The translations under genes and the position numbers were made by a program. The notes beneath the pieces are model-generated. The model was not told where the DNA came from, did not search any database, and saw nothing but the letters and a program-made list of their open reading frames with translations. From CAMEON01 sp964463245 (GTDB lineage: Bacteria > Bacillota > Clostridia > Oscillospirales > CAG-272), in NCBI GenBank assembly GCA_964463245.1, contig CAYXBU010000035.1:1-21688 (forward strand): DNA of 21,688 bases. The letters are read 5' to 3'. Positions 1 through 7,272 of the stretch are shown here, piece by piece (the first letter of the stretch is position 1; the number at the start of each line of letters is the position of its first letter).

Positions 1-426
1 TATTATACCACTTTTTCTTCCGCTTTGCAAGCTGATTTGTGCGGTGGTGCCTTAAAGTGCCTCATTGATTCGATGACGGACTATTATGAGACTGAACACT
101 ACATTTTCGTTCACGGTTGGGTTCCGACAGCAAAAGACGAAAGCGGCAAGACTATGCTGTTGCCGAATTGGAGACAGGCGGATGGTTCGCATTGGTCGAG
201 TGCTCGCTTTGCTGAATGGACAAGTTTTCGGGGTATCAACGATATGATACCGCAAAAGACGATCGTTTGCGGCCATCGCCCAACGCGCTTGGCAGCAAAT
301 TTTGATCCGTCGCGTTTGCCGACCGACTCAAGCATTTATTATGGACAGGGGATGATCGCGCTGGATGCAGGAACCATCCGGAGTGGCAGGATGAATGTCC
401 TTGTGCTTGAAGACGAGTTGTTATGA
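1..426 (+). CDS. Metallophosphoesterase (calcineurin-like), C-terminal part
   Basis: The reading frame is open from the first base of the window, so the gene begins upstream and only its last 141 codons are present; the internal TTG at 25 is not a convincing start. The visible part carries FVHGWVP, VCGHRPT and IALDAGT. These match the later metal-ligand blocks of calcineurin-like serine/threonine protein phosphatases (an HG pair, a GH pair and the closing strand before the C-terminus). A cytoplasmic metal-dependent phosphoesterase is therefore likely; the substrate cannot be told. The tryptophan-rich middle (residues such as NWRQADGSHW) fits bacterial PrpE/ApaH-like relatives. Base composition is visibly less GC-rich than the genes from 741 onward. 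No clear terminator follows the stop codon at 424-426. Confidence 0.8.
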   Translation, partial: YYTTFSSALQADLCGGALKCLIDSMTDYYETEHYIFVHGWVPTAKDESGKTMLLPNWRQADGSHWSSARFAEWTSFRGINDMIPQKTIVCGHRPTRLAANFDPSRLPTDSSIYYGQGMIALDAGTIRSGRMNVLVLEDELL

Positions 427-657
427 CAATAAAATGCAAGATCTGCCCGAGAAAACTTTTTATAACTGAATTATTTGTATGACAAAAGTGTTTCTCCGTA
501 TCTTGAAATGCTTTTGCGCATCCATTTTGCCGTATTCCGATCATTTTGTAATAATTGGAGTTTGAGCTTTTGCGCCGCGAAAGCCATGTGACATCCTGCT
601 CAATGACGAAGCCGACAGATTTTGTCCGGTCAAAGAGCGAATATTGCTTCAAAACCC
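427..657. other. AT-richer intergenic stretch without a convincing gene
   Basis: From the stop codon at 426 to the promoter at 658 no plus-strand gene can be supported. The stretch is AT-richer than the rest of the window. On the minus strand a frame stays open, and a local ATG at 664 would begin MSRVLKQYSLFDRTKSVGF and continue through KSSNSNYYKMIGIRQNG. There is no good ribosome site, and its start lies inside the plus-strand promoter. Two weak inverted repeats are visible: around 636-648 (AGCGAATATTGCT, nearly symmetric) and around the CTTTTGCGCCGCGAAAG segment near 567-585. The stretch may be a conserved intergenic element or a decayed gene; function unknown. Confidence 0.4.
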
Positions 658-686
658 TTGACATCCCTTTCGAAATCGTGTATAAT
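658..686 (+). promoter_or_regulatory. Consensus sigma-A promoter for the solute-binding protein gene
   Basis: TTGACA at 658-663 and TATAAT at 681-686 are separated by exactly 17 bases. Both hexamers are perfect consensus. It lies 55 bases upstream of the ATG at 741, which has AGGAG at 727-731. Confidence 0.9.
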
Positions 687-740
687 ACTACTGAATGACT
701 TCGACGGAAGAGACGAATCAACAAAAAGGAGAAAACGATT

Positions 741-2267
741 ATGTGGAATAAGCGAAGCACGACCGGCATCTGTATCCGCCTGATGGCTTTGGTACTGGCT
801 ACCCTGATGCTGCTGTCCATGACCGTCTTTGCAACGGCTTGCGCCGATGACTCCGAGAAGGAGAGCAGCACGGAGGCTGCGACCGAGGAGAAGACAACGG
901 CGGACGACGGAGCCGCGACCGAGGGAGACGGCGAAGCCGAGGATTACAGCAAGCGCACGGCATATGACGACATGGCGAAGACCAAGTATCAAAAGGAATT
1001 CGTGATCCTGACGCGGGATGATCTGTCCAACGACTTCAAGATGGACGAGGATGACGACGAGCCCTCCCTGCTGGATGAGCTCCTAATCGAGCGGAACAAT
1101 GTCGTTGAGCAGGATTTCGCCATAACGCTGGACATCCAGCTGGGCGGTGACTATAACGCCGTCAATGAGACGGTACATACGCAGTATATGTCCGGGCTGG
1201 ATGACTACGATGTGGCCATCGGGCAGAAGTATACTTTCACCACCTGCGTGGTCAACAACTACCTCATGGATCTCAATACCGTCTCCGCGATGAGCCTGGA
1301 CGAGGCGTGGTGGGATCAGGGCTGTAACAAGAACCTGACCATTCAGGGCAAGAATTATGTTGCCTCGGGTGATATTCAGCCGTCCGCCATGCTGATCTCT
1401 TCCTGCTTCGCCTTCAACAAGAAGATGATGAACGAGCTGGGCAAGGAGGAGCCGTACGATCTGGTTCGGGAGTACAAGTGGACTCTGGATGTGTTCAATG
1501 ACTACACCACCGACATCACGAACGACATGAACGGCGACGGCGAGATGGACTACGATGCGGATCGCTACGGTCTTTCCTCGTGGATGATGGATATTCCGTT
1601 CAGCGTGTTCTACGGTGCGGGCGGTATGCTGGCCGCTCTGGACGAGGACGGCAAGCCGGTTCTGGAATACGAGCAGGCGGATATCGTGGATCGCTACGAG
1701 AAGATCTTCCGCGGGATCATCCGGCAGAACGCCTACTTTGTGACCGATCTGACACTGTATGAGACCTCCTACGAGTGCTTTGCAGGCGGTCATGCGTTGT
1801 TCTACGATACCACGCTGAACAAGATCAAGAACTTCCTCTCGGAAATGGATGACGACTACGGCGTCGTGCCGGTTCCCATGTATGACGAGATGCAGAAGGA
1901 GTATAAGTCCTTCGTCAACGGTGCGACCGGCTTCATTATGATCAATGCGACCGAGAAGGATCCCGAGTATGTCGGAACCATTCTGGATGCCATGGCGCGG
2001 TACAACTACCAGAACGTCTCTCCCAAGCTGTTTGAGGTCATCTCCAAGCTGCAGAGCGTGCGGGATGAGGACTCCAGCGAGATGGTGGAGTACATCATTC
2101 GGAACCGAGTGTACGATCTGGCCTACTTCTTTGATCTGGACATCTCCAATGTGGTGCTCAACCAGCTGAAGGAAGGCAAGGAGGAGATCACCTCGGCACT
2201 GAAGGCGGCGAACAAGAGCTCCTCCAAGACGTTGACCAAGATCCTCAAGAACATGAACAAGACCTGA
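741..2267 (+). CDS. Extracellular solute-binding lipoprotein (ABC transporter type, family 1-like)
   Basis: A 508-residue protein with a start supported by AGGAG at 727-731. Residues about 10-33 form a lipoprotein signal peptide ending in FATA before Cys34, a relaxed lipobox. An acidic, Ser/Thr/Ala-rich linker (about 35-75) follows, as in many clostridial lipoproteins. The rest resembles large solute-binding proteins of carbohydrate-type ABC importers: mixed alpha/beta, aromatic-rich, with phrases such as WWDQGCNKNL, EYKWTLDVFNDY and FVNGATGF. A DMNGDGEMDYD segment near residue 262 has the spacing of a calcium-binding loop. Such proteins sit on the outer face of the membrane and hand ligand to a permease. 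No permease or ATPase gene lies beside it, so the partner must be elsewhere or missing; the ligand is unknown. Its own consensus promoter implies strong expression. Confidence 0.8.
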   Translation: MWNKRSTTGICIRLMALVLATLMLLSMTVFATACADDSEKESSTEAATEEKTTADDGAATEGDGEAEDYSKRTAYDDMAKTKYQKEFVILTRDDLSNDFKMDEDDDEPSLLDELLIERNNVVEQDFAITLDIQLGGDYNAVNETVHTQYMSGLDDYDVAIGQKYTFTTCVVNNYLMDLNTVSAMSLDEAWWDQGCNKNLTIQGKNYVASGDIQPSAMLISSCFAFNKKMMNELGKEEPYDLVREYKWTLDVFNDYTTDITNDMNGDGEMDYDADRYGLSSWMMDIPFSVFYGAGGMLAALDEDGKPVLEYEQADIVDRYEKIFRGIIRQNAYFVTDLTLYETSYECFAGGHALFYDTTLNKIKNFLSEMDDDYGVVPVPMYDEMQKEYKSFVNGATGFIMINATEKDPEYVGTILDAMARYNYQNVSPKLFEVISKLQSVRDEDSSEMVEYIIRNRVYDLAYFFDLDISNVVLNQLKEGKEEITSALKAANKSSSKTLTKILKNMNKT

Positions 2268-2283
2268 CGGGGTGCCGATCCCG

Positions 2284-2376
2284 TTCTCATATCAAGAGTG
2301 ATGGAGGGACAGGCCCTGCGAAGTCACGACAACCTGCCCGACGCGGGTAAGGTGCCAATTCCTGACAGATAGGAGC
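2284..2376 (+). promoter_or_regulatory. SAM-I riboswitch (S box) aptamer upstream of metK
   Basis: The segment reproduces the conserved S-box core in order: AGAG, GGAGGGAC-GGCCC, GAAG, CAACC and AAGGTGC-AATTCC. Flanking CTCATATC (2286-2293) and GATAGGAG (2369-2376) can form P1 with one mismatch. In this Rfam-type class S-adenosylmethionine binding stabilises P1 and frees the downstream terminator, lowering expression when SAM is plentiful. That matches the downstream gene, SAM synthetase. GACAG in the 3' part of the aptamer (within 2364-2369) can pair with CTGTC of the terminator's 5' arm, a plausible antiterminator (inference). Only 16 bases separate the aptamer from the preceding stop codon. 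Confidence 0.93.
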
Positions 2377-2417
2377 CGCTCGGCGATCCCCCGATATACA
2401 CGGGAATGCGGAAGACT

Positions 2418-2449
2418 GCCCCTGTCTGGAAAAGCTGGACAGGGGCTTT
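2418..2449 (+). terminator. Riboswitch-controlled intrinsic terminator of the metK leader
   Basis: GCCCCTGTC (2418-2426) pairs perfectly with GACAGGGGC (2438-2446), followed by TTT and a mixed pyrimidine run. It lies about 40 bases after the SAM-I aptamer and 44 bases before the metK start, the usual place of an S-box expression platform. The U-run is short, so a purely terminator role is likely rather than certain. Confidence 0.75.
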
Positions 2450-2492
2450 CCCTGTCTCAAAATCGCAACCGAATGAAAGGATGTACAAAACC

Positions 2493-3674
2493 ATGAAAAA
2501 ACAACTTTTTACCAGCGAGTCCGTGACCGAGGGGCATCCCGACAAGGTCTGTGACATCATTTCGGATTCCATTCTGGACGAGATGCTTCGCCAGGACCCC
2601 ATGTCGCGGGTCGCCTGTGAGACCTTCTGCACGACGGGTCTGGTCGCCATCATGGGTGAGATCACCACCCACGCCGACGTTGACCTGCAGAAGGTGGTGC
2701 GCGAGGCCGTCCGTGAGATCGGCTACACCCGCGCCAAGTTCGGCTTTGACTGCGACAGCTGCGCGGTCATCTCCTCCATCCACGAGCAGTCGGCGGATAT
2801 CGCGTTGGGTGTGGATCGTTCGCTGGAGGCTAAGGCGGGCGACGGGGACGGATTGGACATCGGCGCGGGGGATCAGGGACTCATGTTCGGCTATGCCTGC
2901 AACGAGACCCCGGAACTGATGCCCCTACCCATCTCTCTGTCTCATGCGCTGGCTAAGCGTCTGACGGCTCTGCGCAAGGAGGGCGGCGTGGATTACCTGC
3001 GCCCCGACGGCAAGACCCAGGTGACAGTGGAGTACCGCGACGGCGTGCCCGCCCGCGTGGATACCGTGGTCATCTCCACTCAGCACAGCCCCGATGTAGA
3101 GCCTGAGACCATCCGCGCGGATATGATCGAGAAGGTCATCCGCCCCATCATCCCGGCGGAGCTGCTGGATGCTGACACCAAGATATATGTCAACCCGACC
3201 GGCCGCTTCGTCATCGGCGGTCCCGCAGGGGATACCGGTCTGACCGGCCGTAAGATCATCGTGGACACCTACGGCGGCTATGCCCGGCACGGCGGCGGTG
3301 CTTTCTCGGGCAAGGATCCGACCAAGGTGGATCGCTCGGCCTCCTACGCCGCCCGCTATGTGGCCAAGAACATCGTGGCGGCGGGTCTTGCTGACCGTTG
3401 CGAGGTTCAGCTGGCCTACGCCATCGGCGTGGCGCGCCCCGTGTCGGTGCTGATCGACACGGATGGTACCGCCGTGGTACCCGAGGAGGAGATCACCCGT
3501 GCCGTTCTCAAGCACGTCGATCTGCGCCCCGCCGCGATCATTCAGCGGTTCGATCTGCGCCGTCCCATCTACCGTCAGCTGGCGGCTTACGGCCACATGG
3601 GGCGCGAGGATCTGAATGCGCCGTGGGAGGCGCGGGATCTGGCTCCCGTCCTGAGAGCCGAGCTGGGTCTGTGA
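2493..3674 (+). CDS. metK: S-adenosylmethionine synthetase (methionine adenosyltransferase)
   Basis: The enzyme makes S-adenosylmethionine from ATP and methionine in the cytoplasm and supplies the methyl donor pool. At 393 residues it is full length for the family. Diagnostic blocks are GHPDK (residues 14-18, including the active-site His and Asp), GAGDQGLMFGYA, GGPAGDTGLTGRK and GGGAFSGKDPTKVDRS. The start at 2493 is chosen because the protein then begins MKKQLFTSESVTEGHPDK, as in relatives, with AAAGGA just upstream; the frame stays open back to 2406, but that extension would cover the riboswitch terminator. Control by the SAM-I riboswitch upstream is strongly indicated. No obvious factor-independent terminator follows. 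Confidence 0.97.
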   Translation: MKKQLFTSESVTEGHPDKVCDIISDSILDEMLRQDPMSRVACETFCTTGLVAIMGEITTHADVDLQKVVREAVREIGYTRAKFGFDCDSCAVISSIHEQSADIALGVDRSLEAKAGDGDGLDIGAGDQGLMFGYACNETPELMPLPISLSHALAKRLTALRKEGGVDYLRPDGKTQVTVEYRDGVPARVDTVVISTQHSPDVEPETIRADMIEKVIRPIIPAELLDADTKIYVNPTGRFVIGGPAGDTGLTGRKIIVDTYGGYARHGGGAFSGKDPTKVDRSASYAARYVAKNIVAAGLADRCEVQLAYAIGVARPVSVLIDTDGTAVVPEEEITRAVLKHVDLRPAAIIQRFDLRRPIYRQLAAYGHMGREDLNAPWEARDLAPVLRAELGL

Positions 3675-3709
3675 CCCCATAGCTATAGCGAAATATCGTC
3701 ACACAATGA

Positions 3710-3739
3710 CCCCTCCCCTCATACTCTGATGGGGAGGGG
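3710..3739 (+). promoter_or_regulatory. Hairpin that sequesters the ribosome-binding site of the next gene
   Basis: CCCCTCCCC (3710-3718) is perfectly complementary to GGGGAGGGG (3731-3739), with a 12-base loop whose ends can add TCA/TGA pairs. The 3' arm contains the only Shine-Dalgarno sequence for the gene starting at 3749. No U-run follows, so it is unlikely to be a terminator. Folding in mRNA would block translation initiation (inference). Confidence 0.6.
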
Positions 3740-3748
3740 GTGTGTCTC

Positions 3749-4081
3749 ATGGGAAAAACGGTAGCGGCTGTATTCTTTGCGCTGTTGGCGGTGTGGGGGC
3801 TGTATAGCCTGTTGCGTATGGTGGAGGGGCTGTTTCGCCCGTCCCGCCCGGTGGTGGCGGCGGTGCTTATCCGCGACCCCGCCGAGCTGGAGATGCTGGA
3901 TATGTACCTGGACGAGGCCATGCGCCGACCCCGTGCGCGGGGTTGTATCCCGCCGGTGTTGATCGACAGGCGCGTGCTGGCGACTCTGCCGGACGGGTGC
4001 CCGAGCGCCGAGACGATGGCGATCCTGCGGCGGTTCGGGTCGAGCTGGTACGAGGTTGATCTGTCCGAGACGGATGAATAA
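3749..4081 (+). CDS. Small membrane-anchored protein of unknown function
   Basis: A 110-residue protein. The ATG at 3749 is preferred to an in-frame GTG at 3740 because GGAGG at 3733-3737 is 11 bases away, whereas the GTG would lie almost on it. Residues 3-22 form one hydrophobic segment (VAAVFFALLAVWGLYSLL), then a basic stretch, so the rest is probably cytoplasmic. The soluble part (about 35-110) begins VVAAVLIRDPAELEMLDMYL and contains conserved-looking PPVLIDRRVLATLP; it looks like a small alpha/beta domain. I do not recognise the family. It sits between metK and recD2 and ends 25 bases before recD2. Its ribosome site lies inside a strong hairpin, so translation may be restrained. Confidence 0.7.
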   Translation: MGKTVAAVFFALLAVWGLYSLLRMVEGLFRPSRPVVAAVLIRDPAELEMLDMYLDEAMRRPRARGCIPPVLIDRRVLATLPDGCPSAETMAILRRFGSSWYEVDLSETDE

Positions 4082-4106
4082 GGGAGAAGCAAAAGGAGGG
4101 TAGAGC

Positions 4107-6422
4107 ATGGCAGAGGAAAAGAGACGGTCGGCCGAGTCGGGCGGGACTCTCCCCGGGGACACGGGAATGCTCGATGGGACAGTGGAGACGCTCCACGGCA
4201 CCATAGAGCGGATCATTTTCGCCTCCGAGGAGACCGGGTACACGGTCTGTGACTTCGGGCTGGATGCGGGGGATGTCGTGACCATCTGCGGCACCATGCC
4301 CTATGTCGGCGGCGGAGACGAGCTGACGGTCTGGGGCAACTGGACACACAGCCCCCGCTACGGACGACAGTTCAAGGTCGAGCAGTACGAGCGGACCCTG
4401 CCCTCCGACACCAATTCCATCCTGCGCTACCTCTCCTCCCGCACGGTCAAGGGGGTCGGCCCCGCGCTGGCCAAGCGGCTGGTGGACACCTTCGGCGAGG
4501 AGACCCTGGAGGTCATGGAGGAGCACCCGGACTGGCTGACCCAGGTGCAGGGCATCTCGGCGCGACGGGCGCGCGAGATCAGCGAGGACTTCCGCGCCAA
4601 GGCGGGCATCCGCTCGGCCATGTTGTTCTTCCGAGAATACTTCGGCGCGGCTCTGACGGTGCGGATATACAAGAAGTACGGTTCGGGTGCGGTGGACATT
4701 GCCAAGAAGAACCCCTACCGCCTCTGCGACGAGGTGGAGGGCATCGGCTTTGAAAAGGCGGATCGGCTGGCGACCGCCCTCGGGGTTCCTGCGGATGCCG
4801 ACGAACGGTTGATGAGCGGTGTGGCCTATGTGCTGTCCTCCGGCGCGGCGCAGAACGGACACGTTTGCCTCCCGCGGGACAAGCTGGTTCCGGCGGCGGC
4901 ACAGCTGTTGCACACCGACAATGAGCGCATCGACCGCGCCGTGGCGGCACAGCTGGCGGCGGGGAAGCTGGTCTGCCGCCGCTTTGGCGGTACGGATCAC
5001 CTTTACATGGCGGCGGATGATCGGTGCGAGAACTACATAGCCGAGAAGATGAAGCTGCTGGACAGGCTCTGCCCGGCGGTGGACGGCGGGGATGTGCAAG
5101 CCTTTATCCGACGGGAGGAGCAGGAGGTCGGCATGACCTACGCGACGGGGCAGAAGAAGGCTATCTTTGACGCGCTCTGCCATGGTGTCATGATCCTGAC
5201 CGGCGGCCCCGGTACCGGTAAGACCACCGTGGTACACGCCCTCTTACGCATCTTCGATTCCATGGGGATGAAGATCGCGCTGTCGGCTCCCACGGGTCGG
5301 GCGGCCAAGCGGCTGTCGGAATCCACATCCTGCGAGGCCAAGACCATCCACCGTCTGCTGGAGATGAGCTTCGGCGAGGACGGCGGACGGGGCGGCTTCC
5401 GCCGCAACGAGCAGGAGCTTCTGGAGGAGGATGTGGTCATCGTGGACGAGGCCTCCATGGTGGACAGCAGTCTGATGGCCTCGCTGTTGCGCGCCATCAA
5501 GCCGGGGGCACGGCTCATCCTGATCGGTGACGCGGATCAGTTGCCCAGCGTGGGCGCGGGACGGGTGCTCAACGACCTGATCGACAGCGAGTGCTTTGCC
5601 ACGGTGCGGCTGGACGAGATATTCCGCCAAGCGCAGGAATCCCTGATCGTGACCAACGCACATGCTATCAATCGGGGCGAGCTACCGATCCTGACCGAGA
5701 AGCGGAAGGATTTCTTCTTCCTGCCGCGCACGACCGACCGCGACATTGCGGCGACCATCGTGGAGCTGTATCAGACCCGCTTGCCGCGCACCTACGGACG
5801 GGCGACCGAGAACGGCATTCAGATCATATCCCCCTCCAGACGGGGGGAGGCGGGCACCGAGCACCTCAACCGCCTCCTGCAGGCGGCGCTCAATCCCGCC
5901 GCGATCGGCAAGCCGGAATTGACCTTCCGCGACAAGACCTTTCGGGTCGGAGACCGCGTCATGCAGACCCGCAACAACTACGACGTGACCTGGGAGGACG
6001 AGGAGGACGAAAGATCCACCCGCCGCGGCAAGGGCGAGTGGGACAGCGAGGAGACCGTGGCTCGGAGCGGGGTCTTCAACGGCGACATCGGGGTGGTTCT
6101 GGATATTGACCCGCGTGAGCGGGAGATGAGCGTCAAGTTCGATGACCGCGTGGCGCGATACACCTCGGATATGCTGGACGATCTGGAGCACGCTTGGGCG
6201 GTAACGGTGCACAAGAGCCAGGGCAGTGAGTACCCTTTTGTTATCATTCCCCTGTACGGCGCATCTCCCCTGCTCCTGACCCGCAACCTGCTCTATACCG
6301 CCGTGACCCGTGCTCAGCGCATGGTGATCCTGGTGGGACGGGAAGAGATCCTCCGCAAGATGGTGGAGAATGATCGACAGTCCATGCGCTACACCGGTCT
6401 TTGCTACCGTCTGCGGGGGTGA
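4107..6422 (+). CDS. recD2: ATP-dependent DNA helicase RecD2 (SF1B, RecD/TraA family)
   Basis: A 771-residue 5'-to-3' superfamily 1B helicase, acting in DNA repair and recombination in bacteria that lack RecBC partners for it. The N-terminal region has an OB-like segment (GTIERIIFASEETGYTV) and helix-hairpin-helix-like repeats (VKGVGPALAKRL, VQGISARRAREI), as in RecD2. Motor motifs are clear: Walker A GGPGTGKTT from residue 366, motif II VIVDEASMVD with Asp447-Glu448, GDADQLPSVGAG, LDEIFRQ, VTVHKSQGSEYP and LLYTAVTRAQ. A short acidic insert (EDEEDERSTRRGKGE) lies before the last motifs. Length is slightly above the usual. AAGGAGGG at 4093-4100 is an excellent ribosome site. comF follows after four bases, suggesting coupled translation. 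Confidence 0.96.
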   Translation: MAEEKRRSAESGGTLPGDTGMLDGTVETLHGTIERIIFASEETGYTVCDFGLDAGDVVTICGTMPYVGGGDELTVWGNWTHSPRYGRQFKVEQYERTLPSDTNSILRYLSSRTVKGVGPALAKRLVDTFGEETLEVMEEHPDWLTQVQGISARRAREISEDFRAKAGIRSAMLFFREYFGAALTVRIYKKYGSGAVDIAKKNPYRLCDEVEGIGFEKADRLATALGVPADADERLMSGVAYVLSSGAAQNGHVCLPRDKLVPAAAQLLHTDNERIDRAVAAQLAAGKLVCRRFGGTDHLYMAADDRCENYIAEKMKLLDRLCPAVDGGDVQAFIRREEQEVGMTYATGQKKAIFDALCHGVMILTGGPGTGKTTVVHALLRIFDSMGMKIALSAPTGRAAKRLSESTSCEAKTIHRLLEMSFGEDGGRGGFRRNEQELLEEDVVIVDEASMVDSSLMASLLRAIKPGARLILIGDADQLPSVGAGRVLNDLIDSECFATVRLDEIFRQAQESLIVTNAHAINRGELPILTEKRKDFFFLPRTTDRDIAATIVELYQTRLPRTYGRATENGIQIISPSRRGEAGTEHLNRLLQAALNPAAIGKPELTFRDKTFRVGDRVMQTRNNYDVTWEDEEDERSTRRGKGEWDSEETVARSGVFNGDIGVVLDIDPREREMSVKFDDRVARYTSDMLDDLEHAWAVTVHKSQGSEYPFVIIPLYGASPLLLTRNLLYTAVTRAQRMVILVGREEILRKMVENDRQSMRYTGLCYRLRG

Positions 6423-6426
6423 GGAC

Positions 6427-7176
6427 ATGAAAGGGAAGCTGTGCGCGTGTTTGACGGATCTGTTCTTCCCGCCGCGCTGTGCGGCCTGCGGGGAGCTGTG
6501 CAAGCCATTCCGCAAATTGGACACGAATATCCCACCCGCCCTCTGTGGCGAGTGCTTGCCCCGCTGGCAGGCGGCGAGCGCATCCCGCCCGACTACCTCC
6601 GAGATGGCCGACGGCGGGCATATGTGGCTGGTGCCCTACCGCCCGCAGAGGGCGGACGGAGTCCCCGAGCGAGTGATCTTTCGCATCAAGCATCAGGACG
6701 ACCGTCGCCTGATCGAGTGGGTGACAGCCGAGCTGGCACAGCCGGTGCGGGAGGTCTTGACCCGGATGGGTGTGTCCCCCTTCGAGGCGGTCTGCCTTTA
6801 TCCGCCACGCAGGCGAGCCGCCGTCCGACGGGACGGCTTCGATCAGGCAAGATCACTGGCAGAGGGTTTGGCGCGACAGCTGGGAGCGGTGTGTCTCCCG
6901 GCCATTCGCCGTTGCTCGGACGGCGCAGGGGCACAGAAGGAGCTGGATGCTGCCGCAAGACGGCTCAATGCCGAGGCAGCCTACGACATGGTCGAGTCCT
7001 ACGCGCACCGCATAGCAGGGAAGTGGGTGCTCCTCGTGGATGACCTGGCCACGACCGGGGCTACCCTCGGACGGCTGGCGGCTCTGGTGCGTGCGGCGGG
7101 GGCCGCAGGCGTGCTGTTCGTCACCGTGGCGAAGACGATAGAGAGAAAAAACGAGAGCGACCGGGGTGCGGGCTGA
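6427..7176 (+). CDS. comF: ComF family protein (double zinc ribbon, phosphoribosyltransferase domain)
   Basis: A 249-residue protein of the ComF/GntX family, linked in other bacteria to natural transformation and DNA uptake or processing. The N-terminus carries two CxxC pairs (Cys18/Cys21 and Cys40/Cys43) that should bind zinc. The C-terminal half is a type I phosphoribosyltransferase fold with RDGFDQARSLAEGLAR and a PRPP-loop-like VLLVDDLATTGATL (Asp205-Asp206). The start at 6427 is four bases after the recD2 stop; the frame is open further upstream but those codons overlap recD2. A RecD2 helicase beside ComF fits a shared role in handling incoming or damaged DNA (inference). The stop codon lies in the loop of the terminator that ends the group. 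Confidence 0.92.
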   Translation: MKGKLCACLTDLFFPPRCAACGELCKPFRKLDTNIPPALCGECLPRWQAASASRPTTSEMADGGHMWLVPYRPQRADGVPERVIFRIKHQDDRRLIEWVTAELAQPVREVLTRMGVSPFEAVCLYPPRRRAAVRRDGFDQARSLAEGLARQLGAVCLPAIRRCSDGAGAQKELDAAARRLNAEAAYDMVESYAHRIAGKWVLLVDDLATTGATLGRLAALVRAAGAAGVLFVTVAKTIERKNESDRGAG

Positions 7177-7191
7177 TCCGCACCCCCTTTT
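7163..7191 (+). terminator. Intrinsic terminator overlapping the comF stop codon
   Basis: GGGGTGCGG (7163-7171) pairs perfectly with CCGCACCCC (7178-7186) around a six-base loop that contains the comF TGA (7174-7176). C and TTTT (7188-7191) follow. Ribosomes finishing comF would cover the stem, so termination may depend on translation (inference). Confidence 0.8.
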
Positions 7192-7205
7192 GTGCGGATG
7201 CATAT

Positions 7206-7255
7206 GCTGATATCAGCCGCCCATCGAATCGGCGGTGCGCCGATCTCATCGGTGC
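7206..7255 (+). promoter_or_regulatory. Structured leader with overlapping hairpins before a three-gene operon
   Basis: Between the comF terminator and the AAAGGAG at 7257-7263 lie four inverted repeats: the 12-base palindrome GCTGATATCAGC (7206-7217); CCGCC/GGCGG (7217-7221 with 7231-7235); ATCGGCG/CGCCGAT (7228-7234 with 7238-7244); and GCGCCGAT/ATCGGTGC (7237-7244 with 7248-7255, one G-U). The third excludes both the second and the fourth, so alternative folds are possible, and the last ends two bases before the ribosome site. No promoter was recognised here. Confidence 0.45.
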
Positions 7256-7272
7256 GAAAGGAGTGTTGGTAT

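Noticed and set aside
236..871. The whole 211-codon minus-strand frame across the metallophosphoesterase end and the solute-binding protein start
   Set aside because: It overlaps two supported genes and a consensus promoter. Only the middle part is worth a second look and is reported separately.
1083..1793. Minus-strand open frame opposite the solute-binding protein gene
   Set aside because: It is fully antisense to a gene with a promoter, ribosome site and signal peptide, and it has no recognisable domain.
2406..2492. Upstream extension of the metK frame to an ATG at 2406
   Set aside because: It would cover the riboswitch terminator, and the family begins at the MKKQLFTSE start at 2493, which has a ribosome site.
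3867..5237. Long minus-strand open frame (456 codons) opposite recD2
   Set aside because: It is antisense to an unmistakable helicase gene in GC-rich DNA, has no family-like motifs, and reads as Arg/His/Ala/Gln-rich shadow sequence.
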